Origin: Planctomycetota bacterium
GTDB taxonomy: Bacteria > Planctomycetota > SZUA-567 > H5-PLA8
NCBI GenBank assembly: GCA_025355035.1
Contig: JANXLS010000973.1
Span: 1 to 14,192 of the forward strand
Length of the DNA: 14,192 nt
Reading direction: 5' to 3'
The notes below the pieces were generated by a model. It was given only the letters and a program-made list of their open reading frames with translations, had not been told where the DNA came from and did no database searches. Within the stretch, counting starts at the first letter, position 1; each line of letters opens with the position of its first letter. Positions 13,629 through 14,192 of the stretch are shown piece by piece. Position numbers and translations under genes: made by a program.

Positions 13629-14147
13629 ATTAAGGGACAATTGGATTTTGAAACCTTGGACGGAAATGAAACGACTTTGAAAACGCACGACACAAACCCG
13701 CCGACGGTCTCGTTCGAAACGGCGTTGAGGGAACTTGAAGATACTGTTCAACGCCTTGAAGCGGGGGATTTGCCGCTGGAGGAGAGCTTGGTGCTGTTTG
13801 AACGCGGGGTGGGGTCGCTGAAGCGGTGTCATGCGGTTTTGGATCAGGCGGAGAAGCGGGTGCGGTTGCTGATCAAGGGTGCGGACGGGAGCGCTGTGTT
13901 GGAGGATGTGACGCCGACTGGGGCCCTTTCGAGCGGTGTGACGAGTGCGGTCGCGGCTCCTGCTCGTAAAAAATCGGTGAAGCAAAGTGTTGACTTGGAG
14001 GCTGCGACGCGGCAAAATATGGGACCTATTCAGGTATCACAGTCCGGGAAGCGGTCGGAAGCATCGGCCTCGGAAGGGCTATCACCGTCGGAATCGGGCC
14101 ACGAAGAAAGTGGCTTGGGAGGATCGCTTTTTGGCGTCTCAAAATAG
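13617..14147 (+). CDS. xseB: Exodeoxyribonuclease VII small subunit with long C-terminal tail
   Basis: The longest frame has 176 residues from TTG 13617. The conserved small-subunit core spans about 32-88: S-F-E-T-A-L-R-E-L-E-D-T-V-Q-R-L-E-A-G-D-L-P-L-E-E-S (in two helices), then L-F-E-R-G, and C-H-A-V-L-D-Q-A-E-K-R-V. Several XseB copies bind the XseA catalytic subunit to give the cytoplasmic single-strand exonuclease. The start is uncertain. A promoter-like element lies across 13617. TTG 13641 has AAGGGA only three bases away. TTG 13677 (MKTHDTNPPTVSFETAL) gives a more normal N terminus. Most XseB proteins are about 70-90 residues; here about 88 low-complexity residues rich in Ser, Gly, Glu and Ala follow the core, with a basic patch (A-R-K-K-S-V-K). 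xseA is not in the window. The core call is firm. Confidence 0.9.
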   Translation: MADNIKGQLDFETLDGNETTLKTHDTNPPTVSFETALRELEDTVQRLEAGDLPLEESLVLFERGVGSLKRCHAVLDQAEKRVRLLIKGADGSAVLEDVTPTGALSSGVTSAVAAPARKKSVKQSVDLEAATRQNMGPIQVSQSGKRSEASASEGLSPSESGHEESGLGGSLFGVSK

Positions 14148-14192
14148 AACTTCGAACCCGCGTATGCCAGAACGTTCCAGCGTAATCGGGGG
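14148..14192 (+). other. Window end; possible start of the next gene
   Basis: ATG 14164 opens a frame (MPERSSVIG) that continues through the right edge, 17 bases after the xseB stop. It has no clear ribosome site. Nine residues are too few to name a product; isoprenoid genes often follow xseB in other bacteria. Confidence 0.15.

Overview
The window reads as a moderately GC-rich, Gram-negative bacterial chromosome segment. Outer-membrane and periplasmic functions are prominent: a TonB-dependent receptor, a LolA-like carrier, an MMPL/RND exporter and an LpxB-N-terminal-type membrane protein. PKD-domain surface proteins, stand-alone Gfo/Idh/MocA oxidoreductases and tannase-family esterases together suggest a PVC-type bacterium, perhaps a planctomycete or relative. 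That placement is an inference from gene content and cannot be settled here. No phage, transposase, CRISPR array or known defence gene is visible, and the region looks chromosomal.

Layout. Bases 1-4770 (+) form a compact run: the 3' part of a PKD-domain surface protein, a LolA-like periplasmic protein 13 bases later, and an overlapping 12-TM MMPL/RND exporter. Bases 4862-5037 (-) hold a very small, very basic protein gene (33 residues) with its own strong terminator, facing the exporter operon. From 5328 (+) come an Lrp/AsnC regulator, a GTTCAAA/TTTGAAC heptad inverted array, then peptide deformylase, a Gfo/Idh/MocA oxidoreductase, a membrane protein with a LABN domain and a single-domain rhodanese. 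The gene-free stretch 8758-9410 carries a GAGTGCC heptad repeat, a REP-like hairpin, a probable promoter and a clear cobalamin riboswitch. The riboswitch leads a BtuB-like TonB-dependent receptor (9411-11411), which ends in a textbook terminator.

Bases 11486-13006 (-) encode a secreted tannase/feruloyl-esterase-family hydrolase. It lacks both cysteines of the family's CS-D-HC disulfide. After a gene-poor stretch with some inverted repeats come tRNA-Lys(CTT) (-) and, divergently, xseB with an unusual long tail.

How the parts work together. The cobalamin riboswitch and receptor form one regulatory unit for corrinoid uptake; its inner-membrane partners are not in the window. The LolA-like protein and MMPL exporter are probably translated together and are likely to move a lipid or lipid-linked cargo to the outer membrane; the PKD protein is co-oriented with them. 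The remaining genes are mostly housekeeping. The points most worth a second look are the double cysteine loss in the esterase, the tiny basic protein gene, the PKD-LolA-MMPL cassette, the extended LABN protein and the xseB start/tail.
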